From the NCBI GenBank assembly GCA_012729835.1, contig JAAYCK010000113.1, forward strand, positions 18,164 through 82,163: a stretch of DNA of 64,000 nt, written 5' to 3'. Under the pieces are notes generated by a model. The model saw only the letters and a list, made by a program, of their open reading frames with translations. It ran no database searches and was not told the DNA's origin. Both the position numbers and the translations under genes were made by a program. Below are positions 35,718 to 43,872 of this stretch, one piece after another. The DNA comes from Syntrophomonadaceae bacterium (GTDB lineage: Bacteria > Bacillota > Syntrophomonadia > Syntrophomonadales > Syntrophomonadaceae). The first letter of the stretch is position 1. Every line of letters starts with the position of its first letter.

Positions 35718-36638
35718 TTACAGGCTGGAGTTCATCTCCTTGATCACATCATGCATATCTGCGGTCAGGATGTAATCGGCCATGCCGTTGATGGTAGCGT
35801 TCTCGTCACTGTTGACGGCTACGATCACTTTGGCGTCGCGGATACCCACGGTGAACTGGACCTGACCGGAGATGCCCAGTATGATAGCCAGTTCCGGTTT
35901 GCATTTCTTGCCGGAGAGGCCGACGATGCGCTCCTCGGACAGCCATTTCTTATCGGTGGCTACCGGCTTGGAACAAGCTACTTCACCGCCAAGTTTCTTC
36001 GCCAGGGCTTCTACCGCCGGCAGGTCATCCTTGCTGTTCAGACCCTGTCCTACCACCACCAGGGCTTCAGCGGCTTCGATGTCTACGGAATCGCCGCCCC
36101 GGGTCTTGGTTTCAATAAGCTTGACCGCAGAAGCCTTGACATCTACTGTCATGGCATTCACACTGCCGGAACCTGCTCCGGGAGCATCAAAGGTCTTGGG
36201 CCGAATGGCGATTATCTTCTTATCAGAAGCGATGTATTGGGTGGCCACGGTGGCACCGCCCAATGCATTGCGCTGGCATTCGATCTTGTCTCCGTTAGCC
36301 TTGATGGCGCTGATGTCGGTGAGACATCCGGCATCCAGTATAGCGGCCAGGCGACCGGCTGCTTCCTTGCCCCGACGGTCGGAAGATAACAGAATAGTGT
36401 CGGCTCCCAGTTGGGCTGCTACCTGTCCCAGAGCCGAAGCCACTGCGGCCACATCAGCCAGGGAGATAGCATCATTATTTATCAGTAAAACCTCGGCGCC
36501 GGCTGCTGCCAGGGCGTTGGCCTGGGCCTCGTCATTGATGCAAACTGCCTTTACGGCTGCCGCGCCGACAGATTTAGCCGCAGTGATCAGTTCCAGGGCT
36601 TGCTTTTCTTTACTGCTGTATATCATGAATGTTGCCAT
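35718..36638 (-). CDS. etfA: Electron transfer flavoprotein alpha subunit (FixB type)
   Basis: Carries FAD and passes electrons from the acyl-CoA dehydrogenase to a membrane or quinone acceptor. The C-terminal FAD domain has SGKKCKPELAIILGISGQVQ and IVAVNSDENATINGMADYI, diagnostic of EtfA/FixB. The protein is about 306 aa from the ATG at 36638, which has AGGTGA upstream. A GTG three codons earlier would abut the etfB stop with no spacer. Last gene of the fixC-fixX-etfB-etfA run. Confidence 0.95.
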   Translation of the reverse strand: MATFMIYSSKEKQALELITAAKSVGAAAVKAVCINDEAQANALAAAGAEVLLINNDAISLADVAAVASALGQVAAQLGADTILLSSDRRGKEAAGRLAAILDAGCLTDISAIKANGDKIECQRNALGGATVATQYIASDKKIIAIRPKTFDAPGAGSGSVNAMTVDVKASAVKLIETKTRGGDSVDIEAAEALVVVGQGLNSKDDLPAVEALAKKLGGEVACSKPVATDKKWLSEERIVGLSGKKCKPELAIILGISGQVQFTVGIRDAKVIVAVNSDENATINGMADYILTADMHDVIKEMNSSL

Positions 36639-36647
36639 CGTTTTCAC

Positions 36648-37403
36648 CTACCTCCCTATTACGCCTTCAGTGGTCAGAGACTGTATCAGTTCCGCCACGG
36701 ATTTGACGACGATGCGTTTGCGCTCGGTCTCCGGAGCCAGATTGGATACGGTTACCACCGATGCTGCTGGCGGGATCTTCACCCCTACTTCATCCAGTTC
36801 CAGGACCTCTTTCGGCTTCTTGCCGGCTTTGAGGATCTGGGTTACCGAAGGAATGCGGGCTTCATTTATATCAGATAATACCGTTACTACGGCGGGAAGG
36901 GTCACTTCCACGATTTCTGTGCAATCCTCCAGGGAACGGGTGACTAGCGCCTTGTCTCCCTTAAGTTCAAGAGCACTGGCATAGGCAACCTGGGGCAGAC
37001 CCAGTAATTCAGCTACGCGGGAACCTACCTGCCCTGAATAGTTGTCGCCGGAGCCCTCACCAAACAGGATCAGACCGACATCATCGATCTTCTTTACGGC
37101 TGCAGCCAGGACTTGGGCAACGACCCCGCTCTCGGCTCCATTCAGTTTATCATCCAGGACCAGGAAAGCCTCGTCGGCGCCTGCCGCCAGAGCTTCCTTG
37201 ATTGTGTCCTCTACATCCTCATTACCTGCGGACAGCGCTATTACATTAGCGTCCCCACTCTCCTTGATGGCTACTGCTGCTTCCAGGGCATTCTTATCGA
37301 TATTACCCAGCACCAGTGGCACATCGGTGAAAACCGGTTCGCGATTCCGGATGCGAACCTGCTGCAGATCCGGTACCTGCTTCATCGCTACCACAATATT
37401 CAT
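36648..37403 (-). CDS. etfB: Electron transfer flavoprotein beta subunit (FixA type)
   Basis: A 251-aa subunit that forms the EtfAB heterodimer. The N-terminus MNIVVAMKQVPDLQQVRI, the AMP-binding region LILFGEGSGDNYSGQVGSRV and LLGLPQVAYASALEL are as in FixA/EtfB. GGGGGG precedes the ATG. It sits directly before etfA. An AT-rich and repeat-containing gap of 143 bp separates it from fixX, so part of the run may be transcribed separately. Confidence 0.96.
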   Translation of the reverse strand: MNIVVAMKQVPDLQQVRIRNREPVFTDVPLVLGNIDKNALEAAVAIKESGDANVIALSAGNEDVEDTIKEALAAGADEAFLVLDDKLNGAESGVVAQVLAAAVKKIDDVGLILFGEGSGDNYSGQVGSRVAELLGLPQVAYASALELKGDKALVTRSLEDCTEIVEVTLPAVVTVLSDINEARIPSVTQILKAGKKPKEVLELDEVGVKIPPAASVVTVSNLAPETERKRIVVKSVAELIQSLTTEGVIGR

Positions 37404-37422
37404 CCACTATACCCCCCTCGGT

Positions 37423-37538
37423 TGAAATTTTTAATTCTTAATTTTTAAATTTTAATTTATGCCATACCATTATTAAAAATAATCGGTGTTCATCCGTGTC
37501 TGCCACAAGGCATCTGTGTGTATCTGTGGTTAATTAAT
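37423..37538. repeat. AT-rich and CACAGAT-type repeat between fixX and etfB
   Basis: 37423-37460 is the AT-rich motif TTTTTAATTCTTAATTTTTA, also seen near 9038-9066 and 43719-43870. 37481-37538 has degenerate TCGGTGTTCATCCGTGTCTG and ATCTGTGGTTAATTAAT, the same class as the CACAGATTAACACAG stretches of the larger elements. Confidence 0.65.
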
Positions 37539-37546
37539 CCCTCGTC

Positions 37547-37831
37547 CTAACCGAAACGGAACTGCACTCCGGCGCCGCCGGTGGGATAGTTCCAGTCCAG
37601 TACCTCAACTCCGCAGGCGATCCGGCAGGTGCCGCATTCCAGGCAGCCATCGATAGTCAGCTCAACCTCACCTTCAGCATTGAGTGAATAGAGTCCAGCC
37701 GGACAAACCAGTACAGCCCTCTTCAGACGGGGATCACGCTCCATACCCGGTTTGATTTTAATATGCGGCTCGTTATCGTGCTTGAAAACATCCAATCCCA
37801 GCTTGGCCTTCAGGCCCATGATATCGCTCAT
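37547..37831 (-). CDS. fixX: Ferredoxin-like protein FixX
   Basis: A 94-aa iron-sulfur protein partnering FixC. The cysteine pattern CPAGLYSLNAEGEVELTIDG then CLECGTCRIACG is the single-cluster FixX arrangement. Its ATG overlaps the fixC stop by four bases, so the two are translationally coupled. With FixC it would carry electrons from EtfAB towards the quinone pool, or the reverse (inference from the FixABCX family). Confidence 0.95.
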   Translation of the reverse strand: MSDIMGLKAKLGLDVFKHDNEPHIKIKPGMERDPRLKRAVLVCPAGLYSLNAEGEVELTIDGCLECGTCRIACGVEVLDWNYPTGGAGVQFRFG

Positions 37832-39114
37832 ATCTTTTTCACCTTCCTAAAGTCGCCAAACATCTTCAAGAGATCATTAAACTTCATGTATTTCATGACC
37901 GTGGGATACAGGCGGTCTTTGGGACCGGCCGGCATATGGTACATATCCCGCATGACATTGCCTAAGAGCTCGGGATAATGGGTGAACAAACGCGGGTTCT
38001 CCAAGGCTTCCGGAGCGTTCCTGAAACTGTTGAAGTCCTTCATGACAAAACTGTCCTTCAACAACTGCTCGTAGACGGCCAGGCTGCCTGCGCTGTAGTC
38101 TTCCGCTTCCCTAGCCTTGAGAACGGCCTGGGCGGCATAATAACCGCTGGCCAGCGCGTATTCCATGCCCCTGACCGTTACGCCTATATTCATCGAAAAA
38201 CCAGCTGCGTCTCCGGCGACCACTATACCGTTGCCGGTCAGCTTGGTCAAGGCATTAAGCCCGCCCTCCGGTATGACATGGGCCGAGTATTCTACCGTCT
38301 CCCCGCCGCGGATTAAGGCAGCGATCTCTGGTCTTTGCTTAAATTCATCCAGCAGCACCGGGGCTTCTATAGCCGGCTGATCCTCCATGAGGTCCTTGAT
38401 GCCTACCACAATGCCCAGGCTGAGACTTTCCTTGTTGGTATAGAGGAAGCCGCCGCCAAACTTGCCCCGGGTCACCTCACCCATGAACATGTGAGCAGCA
38501 CCTTCATTATCAGTCAGATTGAAGCGATTCTCAATGGTCTCCGCCGGCAATTCGATGACTTCTTTGAAGCCTACGGCAAAATCGTGAGGATTGCCCGGTT
38601 TGCGCAGACCAGCTTTTTCAGCGGTCAGGGAAAGAACTCCGTCACAGGCGATGACCACATCAGCCCGAAGTTCGTCACCTCCGGCCCAGACACCACACAC
38701 CTTGCCGTCTTCTATGATAACCTCATCTACTCGACTCTTGGTGACCAGCATGGCCCCTTTGCGTTCGGCCTGTTTTGCAAACCAGCGGTCAAATTTGGCC
38801 CGAAGAATGCTGTAACTCTGATAAGGCTCTTCCAGCAGTTCCTGCCCGTGATAGGCAATAGACACTGAGCGTTCTTTGGCCATCATGGTGACCCCTTCAT
38901 GGGCGATAAAGCGCTCCAACGGAGCCTTGGCCCAAAGATCGGGGAACAAGTCGCGCACCGGGCTGACATAGATCCTGCCGCCGGTCACATTCTTGGCTCC
39001 GGGATAGTCTCCCTTTTCCAGAACCAGCACTTCCAGCTCCTGCTGAGCCAGGGTATAGGCGGCTGCTAATCCAGCCAGCCCTCCACCCACTATGATTACA
39101 TCGAACTTTTCCAC
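37828..39114 (-). CDS. fixC: FixC-type flavoprotein (ETF:quinone oxidoreductase-like)
   Basis: FAD-dependent oxidoreductase of 428 aa. The dinucleotide fold is IIVGGGLAGLAAAYTLA at residue 8, the ADP-contact acid is in VLVLEKGDYPGAKNVTGG, and the second FAD motif is NGIVVAGDAAGFSMNIGVTV near 295. It starts at GTG (39114) with GAGGTG eight bases upstream. FixC resembles ETF-quinone oxidoreductase. Placement between an acyl-CoA dehydrogenase and EtfAB suggests acyl-CoA-derived electrons reach a membrane quinone through it. Confidence 0.95.
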   Translation of the reverse strand: MEKFDVIIVGGGLAGLAAAYTLAQQELEVLVLEKGDYPGAKNVTGGRIYVSPVRDLFPDLWAKAPLERFIAHEGVTMMAKERSVSIAYHGQELLEEPYQSYSILRAKFDRWFAKQAERKGAMLVTKSRVDEVIIEDGKVCGVWAGGDELRADVVIACDGVLSLTAEKAGLRKPGNPHDFAVGFKEVIELPAETIENRFNLTDNEGAAHMFMGEVTRGKFGGGFLYTNKESLSLGIVVGIKDLMEDQPAIEAPVLLDEFKQRPEIAALIRGGETVEYSAHVIPEGGLNALTKLTGNGIVVAGDAAGFSMNIGVTVRGMEYALASGYYAAQAVLKAREAEDYSAGSLAVYEQLLKDSFVMKDFNSFRNAPEALENPRLFTHYPELLGNVMRDMYHMPAGPKDRLYPTVMKYMKFNDLLKMFGDFRKVKKI

Positions 39115-39136
39115 CAGCTGAACACCTCGTTTCTAC

Positions 39137-39163
39137 AAAAAAGGGGAACCACAGGGGTTCCCC
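39137..39163 (-). terminator. Terminator or attenuator between the acyl-CoA dehydrogenase gene and fixC
   Basis: GGGGAACC pairs with GGTTCCCC around a five-base loop, followed by six T on the minus strand. This is a full intrinsic terminator in a 64-bp gap between genes that should act together, so partial read-through is likely. Confidence 0.85.
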
Positions 39164-39178
39164 GTATTGATTAAATGA

Positions 39179-40324
39179 TTACTTCCTCTCGGCCAGGTTA
39201 ACTCCAGCCACGATCATCTTTTGCATATCAGCCACACCCTCGATCTGGGGACCGATAATGGAATCTTTCCAAATTCTCGATATCTTGTAATCGTTCATCA
39301 GGCCATAGGAGCCGTGAACATCCATGGCGATGCGGGCACAGTCCACCATGTTATCGCAGACAAAGGTCTTGGTCAGTGCGGCGTCTCTGGCAAAGGCCCG
39401 CGGGTCCTTGACATTGTTAGCCAGCCAGCCCAGCCGGTAAGTCATCCAGCGGGCAGTCTCATATTTAATGGCCAGGTCAGCCAATCTGAGCTGCATAGCC
39501 TGGAACTTGGCAATGGGGGCATCACGGTGCATCTTTTCAGTGGCATACTTCATCGCTTCTTCGTAGGCTGCCAGTGTACCGCCGAGTGCCGTGGAGCTTA
39601 CGCCCACCTTGCCGAAAGAGATGCCGCACTGCAGAATGGGATAACCCATGGAGGGACCGCCCAGCATGTTTTCTAGCGGCACCTTGACATCGTTCAAATA
39701 TACATCCAGCAGCATTCCGCCGTGCATGCCAATCTTGTCCCAGGGTTCTGATATGGAATATCCTTCACAGAGTTTATCTATCAGGAAAGCAGAAGGCTTA
39801 TTGGTCTGGTCGTCAATCGCAAAGACTACGATCACGCCGGGCCAGTTCGCATTGGAGATAAAACGCTTAGTTCCGTTGATGACATATTCATTGCCTACCT
39901 TTTTGGCAGTGGTGGTCAGCGATTTGGGGTCTGATCCGGTGGCTGGTTCGGTGAAAGCAAAAGAGGCAATGTGCTCACCTTTACAGCTAGGAGTCATATA
40001 CTTTTTCTTTAGCTCTTCGGTACCGAAGAAGGAAATAGCACTCAGGGCAAGACTGTGTGCCGAGATGGTCATAGCCACTCCACCTGATGCCTTGCCGATC
40101 TGTTCCATGGCCAGTACATAGCCGTCATAGCCGCCGTCGGCTCCGCCGTAAGCCTCATCATATGGGATACCGAACAGGTCCAATTCGGCCAAACCTTTCA
40201 GAATATTATCCGGTATCTTGTTCTCCCGATCGATCTGTTCCGCTACCGGTTCAATGTACTTCTCCGCAAATTCTTTGGCCATTCCCTGGATCATAAGTTG
40301 CTCTTTGCTTAACGAAAAATCCAT
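39179..40324 (-). CDS. Acyl-CoA dehydrogenase
   Basis: FAD enzyme of 381 aa oxidising a short-chain acyl-CoA to the enoyl-CoA. It has the N-terminal helix domain, AFTEPATGSDPKSL (FAD/substrate loop near 130) and IDVHGSYGLM-type C-terminal FAD contact (MDVHGSYGLMNDYKISRIWKD). The catalytic-base position is kept as QIEGVADMQ near residue 366, aligned with the YEGT-x-x-IQ motif. Its neighbours fixC, fixX and etfAB are the expected electron acceptors. The substrate is not determined; butyryl-CoA or another short acyl-CoA is plausible. GGGGAGG precedes the ATG. Confidence 0.95.
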   Translation of the reverse strand: MDFSLSKEQLMIQGMAKEFAEKYIEPVAEQIDRENKIPDNILKGLAELDLFGIPYDEAYGGADGGYDGYVLAMEQIGKASGGVAMTISAHSLALSAISFFGTEELKKKYMTPSCKGEHIASFAFTEPATGSDPKSLTTTAKKVGNEYVINGTKRFISNANWPGVIVVFAIDDQTNKPSAFLIDKLCEGYSISEPWDKIGMHGGMLLDVYLNDVKVPLENMLGGPSMGYPILQCGISFGKVGVSSTALGGTLAAYEEAMKYATEKMHRDAPIAKFQAMQLRLADLAIKYETARWMTYRLGWLANNVKDPRAFARDAALTKTFVCDNMVDCARIAMDVHGSYGLMNDYKISRIWKDSIIGPQIEGVADMQKMIVAGVNLAERK

Positions 40325-40360
40325 TAACCCTTTCCTCCCCTTTAATTACTCCGTACCTAA

Positions 40361-40375
40361 ACTTTAAGTGAAAGT
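40361..40375. promoter_or_regulatory. Inverted repeat in the acyl-CoA dehydrogenase leader
   Basis: ACTTTAAGTGAAAGT has 5-bp inverted arms (ACTTT/AAAGT). It contains AAGTGAAA, which recurs inverted at 40443-40450, on the other side of the predicted promoter. Possible operator site. Confidence 0.4.
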
Positions 40376-40390
40376 AATAAATCTATTTCT

Positions 40391-40419
40391 ATTATATTTC
40401 TATTTCATAAGTTACGCAA
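40391..40419 (-). promoter_or_regulatory. Probable promoter of the acyl-CoA dehydrogenase gene
   Basis: On the minus strand TTGCGT (40419-40414) and a perfect TATAAT (40396-40391) are separated by 17 bases. The start codon is 67 bases downstream. Confidence 0.55.
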
Positions 40420-40434
40420 ATAAAATAATTATAT

Positions 40435-40448
40435 GTGAAAAGTTTCAC
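40435..40448. promoter_or_regulatory. Palindrome GTGAAAAGTTTCAC upstream of the acyl-CoA dehydrogenase promoter
   Basis: GTGAAA-AG-TTTCAC has perfect 6-bp inverted arms and lies just upstream of the predicted -35 box, against the stop codon of the next gene. Good candidate for a dimeric regulator site. Confidence 0.5.
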
Positions 40449-42128
40449 TTAGTCTAACTCGACCCGGTTGCGCCCTTTGTTTTTAGCCTGATACAAAGCA
40501 TGATCCGCTCGCTTGAGGATGTCATCTACGGTTATATCTTCCGGCCTTATCTCAGCTACGCCAATACTTACGGTAATGAAGAAAACTGCGTTATCGGTTT
40601 CCATGATGCTCTTTTCTATCACTTGGCGCAGCCTTTCCGCCACCAACATGGCTTCCTGTCCCGAGGTATGGGGCAAAATGACAGAAAACTCTTCTCCCCC
40701 TACCCGGCCTAATATGTCAATAGCACGCAGGATACTCATGCAATTAGCCACCAGGGTGGAAAGGGTGATATCCCCAACATTATGCCCATAATTGTCATTG
40801 ACCAGTTTAAAATGGTCTATGTCCATCATCAAAACAGATAGTGCATTTTCATAGCGCTTGGACCTATTGAATTCGATCCCGCCCATTTCGAAAAAGGTAC
40901 GCCGGTTATATGCACCGGTCAGCGGGTCAGTCGTTGCCAAGATGCGCAGCTGGTTCTCCAGCATTTTTCTCTCGCTTATATCCATGACCGAAGCGATGCT
41001 GCGCTTGGACCCCGGGACCATACCGATGGTATTTATGCAGGTAAATACCTGACCGCTGCGGTTGAGGAAACGAAATTCATACTTGATAGGCACTCCCAGC
41101 TGATCAACCCGTCTTTCCCGGTGGTATTTGAGCATGCGTTCCAGGTCCTCGGGGACAACAAAGCTGGTCCAACTCATCTTATGCTCGATCTCCTCCCGGC
41201 TGTAGCCGGAGAGCTTCTGGAATTCATTATTGGCTAGCAATATGGTGGTATCTTCATCAATAATCATAGAGGCAGTACCAGTAGCCTCAAAAATGGTCCG
41301 ATACAGATTCTCTGAATATTTCAACGCCTCTTGGGCCTGTTTGCGTTTAGTTATATCGTGGATAATGGCAAACAGGTAGCGCTTGTTTTCGAAATCAATT
41401 GGGCTGCTGAAGATCTCCACATGGCATATCTCACCGCTGGCCAGTTTGTGGCGGGTCTCAAAATGATTCTGCTCATTTTCGGCCTTTCGAATAACGTCCA
41501 TAACCTCCTCGAAAGGATCCTGACTAATAGTTGTAATCCTCATGGTGGTCAGACGGCGGTAGGAATAACCGTAGAAAACACAGGCAGCCTCGTTAGCGTC
41601 CATGATCTTGCCGTTTTGGGGATCGATCATCAGCATGATGGACTTGGAGCTTTGGAAGAACTGAAAATATCTGATCTCCTTTTCGCGTATCTCCCGCCGC
41701 GAAGCATCATGCTGGCGCTCCAGAACGATATCGGCCAGTACCCGGTTAATAGCTGCCGGCAGCTCCTGCAGGAAGTTGTCATGCTTTATCAGGTAGTCAC
41801 GGGCTCCCCGTTTCATCATATTGACCGCCAGTATCTCGTCGCCATACCCGGTGGTCACAATGAAGGGAGGGGTCTGTCCATTCTCCCGCTCAATGGCCTC
41901 CAACAATTCCATTGCGGTACAATTGGAGAGATTATAATCCAATAATATAAGGTCGGCGCTATTATACCGCAGCCAATCTAAAGCCTCCGCACAAGTGAAA
42001 ACCTGATGGCAGGTCAGCCCGCATTCGCGAGCAAGGATGCGACAGACCAATAAGCCTTGATCAGCAGCATCTTCCACCAGCAAAACCTGCATGCCATTAT
42101 TCTTTTCGTCATAAGATCCACTTCTCAT
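40449..42128 (-). CDS. REC-PAS-PAS-GGDEF diguanylate cyclase
   Basis: Soluble signalling protein of about 559 aa. An N-terminal receiver (VLLVEDAADQG, phospho-Asp in LILLDYNLS, Lys in LIKHD) is followed by two PAS domains (about 165-280 and 285-395) and a GGDEF domain (about 405-559). The active site is VGGEEF with the I-site RAID five residues before, and DIDHFKLVNDNYGHNVGD precedes. It should make c-di-GMP under phospho- and PAS control. The ATG at 42128 is chosen for its GGGGTG; an ATG six codons earlier lacks a binding site. Confidence 0.94.
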   Translation of the reverse strand: MRSGSYDEKNNGMQVLLVEDAADQGLLVCRILARECGLTCHQVFTCAEALDWLRYNSADLILLDYNLSNCTAMELLEAIERENGQTPPFIVTTGYGDEILAVNMMKRGARDYLIKHDNFLQELPAAINRVLADIVLERQHDASRREIREKEIRYFQFFQSSKSIMLMIDPQNGKIMDANEAACVFYGYSYRRLTTMRITTISQDPFEEVMDVIRKAENEQNHFETRHKLASGEICHVEIFSSPIDFENKRYLFAIIHDITKRKQAQEALKYSENLYRTIFEATGTASMIIDEDTTILLANNEFQKLSGYSREEIEHKMSWTSFVVPEDLERMLKYHRERRVDQLGVPIKYEFRFLNRSGQVFTCINTIGMVPGSKRSIASVMDISERKMLENQLRILATTDPLTGAYNRRTFFEMGGIEFNRSKRYENALSVLMMDIDHFKLVNDNYGHNVGDITLSTLVANCMSILRAIDILGRVGGEEFSVILPHTSGQEAMLVAERLRQVIEKSIMETDNAVFFITVSIGVAEIRPEDITVDDILKRADHALYQAKNKGRNRVELD

Positions 42129-42146
42129 CTGTTCAACACCCCACAT

Positions 42147-42489
42147 AATAATGTGTTATGGCTCTGAATCTAACTGGAAATGAAGGTCTTAAATATCAGT
42201 CTTATTAAACGGGATTTACAAATCACTTTGTGTGCCCTGCGGTCTATACAATCCTGAATCGTTGGCTACGATACATACTGTGATATCTTAGGGCCTCAGA
42301 AGACAACCTTTTTCGGTCGAGTAGGTAAGCTAAAACCGATTTGGCGGTTTACTTGATATAGTATGAATATAGCATATTGAAAAAGAAATGAACATTTTTT
42401 TGTAGAATAAGCGGATATTTGGAGACTATTTGGTATTAAAAAGTGTATGGCAAAATACACTTCTAAGTATTTTTACTGTACCCACACCT
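42147..42489. other. Intergenic region upstream of the REC-PAS-PAS-GGDEF gene
   Basis: This 343-bp stretch between two minus-strand genes holds no gene and no RNA family I recognise. A small hairpin AAACCG/CGGTTT (42333-42350) extends imperfectly to about 42328-42354. The part nearest the VWA gene is AT-rich. Confidence 0.55.
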
Positions 42490-43701
42490 TTATATGGCCT
42501 GGACTGCCTGCTTGGTCTTAAGTCCCTTTATGGCTTGTTCCAGACCATCAATGGTCATCTCATGCATGGGGAAAACCGAGGCTATGGTCTTCAGAGTATA
42601 TGAACCCTCCATCCAGTCCCAGTAATCCCGCCGCACCGGGTTCAGCCATACCGAGTACTCGAAATGCTGGCGGATCTGGCGGAGCCAATCTATACCGGGC
42701 TTGTCGTTATAGAGATCCCAGTCGATTACCCCACCGACCTTGAGCAGCTCATAGGGAGCCATACTAGCGTCCCCCACCAGCAGTACCCGGTAATCCGGGC
42801 TGTAGGTTCTGAGTACATATTCGGTATCGGTATAATCGTTCTGCACACAGGCTGAGCTGTGATAGAGCCAATCATAGATGCAATTATGAAAATAGAAAAC
42901 CTTGAGATCTTTAAAATGATTGGAACGATTAACCGCGGTAAATAGCTGGTTACAGAGACGACTGTAAGAGAGCATGGATCCTCCGGCGTCCATGAGCAGC
43001 AGCACCTTGATGCCGTTTTCTCGCGGGCGTTCCCAGATAAGCTCAAGTCTTCCCGCGTTATCACAGGTCTTATTGACGGTGGCATCCAGGTCCAACTCAG
43101 TACGGGCTCCGTCCAGGCGGGTGGTAAACTGCCGCAGCTTGCGCAAGGCAACCTGGAACTGCCGCACTCCCAGTGTCTCATCGGTGCGAAACTCCTGGAA
43201 GCGTCTCATGCCAGCCACTTTCACCGCCGATTGATTGCGGGACTGACCGCCCACACGGATACCTCCCGGGTGATAACCGGAATGTCCGAAGGGTGATGTG
43301 CCGCCGGTTCCTACCCAGCGATTGCCGCCGTGATGCTCTTCCATCTGTTCAGCCAGACGCTCGGCCAGCATGCGTTTCATCTCTTCCAGATCCAATTGGT
43401 GATGATTCCGCCGCATCTCATCCGTTATCTCAATCTGGGGCAACTCCTTATCAAGCCACTCCCATATCTTGTCAGGCAGGCCTTCCGGAGTCTCGATACC
43501 ACCAAAGTAATTGGCAAAAGCCATATCAAAACGGTCATAATGAGCTTCTGTCTTGATGAGTAAGGCCCGGGACAGATAGTAAAAGCCGGTAAGACTCGAA
43601 CCGGCCATTCCTGCCTCCAAAGCATCCAGCAGGGTCTGCCATTCATTAAAGGTGACCGGCACCCCGAAGTTTTTCAATGTATAAAAAAAGTCAGTAAACA
43701 T
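42490..43701 (-). CDS. VWA-domain protein (CoxE-like) paired with MoxR ATPase
   Basis: A 403-aa protein with an N-terminal helical part, a His/Gly-rich linker (about 135-175) and a VWA domain from about 230. The MIDAS motif reads MDAGGSM, that is D-x-G-x-S instead of D-x-S-x-S, a variant I recall from this CoxE-like group. It works with the upstream MoxR ATPase in what is usually a chaperone pair that assembles or activates a client enzyme. The client is not obvious in this window. An AT-rich inverted element separates the two genes. Confidence 0.85.
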   Translation of the reverse strand: MFTDFFYTLKNFGVPVTFNEWQTLLDALEAGMAGSSLTGFYYLSRALLIKTEAHYDRFDMAFANYFGGIETPEGLPDKIWEWLDKELPQIEITDEMRRNHHQLDLEEMKRMLAERLAEQMEEHHGGNRWVGTGGTSPFGHSGYHPGGIRVGGQSRNQSAVKVAGMRRFQEFRTDETLGVRQFQVALRKLRQFTTRLDGARTELDLDATVNKTCDNAGRLELIWERPRENGIKVLLLMDAGGSMLSYSRLCNQLFTAVNRSNHFKDLKVFYFHNCIYDWLYHSSACVQNDYTDTEYVLRTYSPDYRVLLVGDASMAPYELLKVGGVIDWDLYNDKPGIDWLRQIRQHFEYSVWLNPVRRDYWDWMEGSYTLKTIASVFPMHEMTIDGLEQAIKGLKTKQAVQAI

Positions 43702-43718
43702 ATAAGCTCCCTTTGGTC

Positions 43719-43870
43719 GAATTTTAAATTTCTAATTTTTAATTATGAATTACTCAGCGTTTCTCCGCATAACCACAAATCCGCCTGCAGGTTTAGGCCT
43801 TTTAGCCAAGGAAGGAAAGCTATAGCTTTCCACCCTTAATTAAAAATTCAAAATTGTGAATTCAAAATTA
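43719..43870. repeat. AT-rich inverted-repeat element between the MoxR and VWA genes
   Basis: The left arm GAATTTTAAATTTCTAATTT and the right arm (reverse complement begins AATTTTGAATTCACAATTTT) are imperfect inverted repeats ending in the same AATTTTTAATTA. An 18-bp perfect palindrome GGAAAGCTATAGCTTTCC lies between them at 43814-43831. Confidence 0.75.
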
Positions 43871-43872
43871 GT

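Noticed and set aside
35872..36984. 370-codon plus-strand open frame opposite etfA and etfB
   Set aside because: Ser/Ala-rich shadow of two strongly supported ETF genes on the other strand.
42147..42489. c-di-GMP (GEMM) riboswitch upstream of the REC-PAS-PAS-GGDEF gene
   Set aside because: The conserved GEMM core is missing; only a small AAACCG/CGGTTT hairpin is seen.
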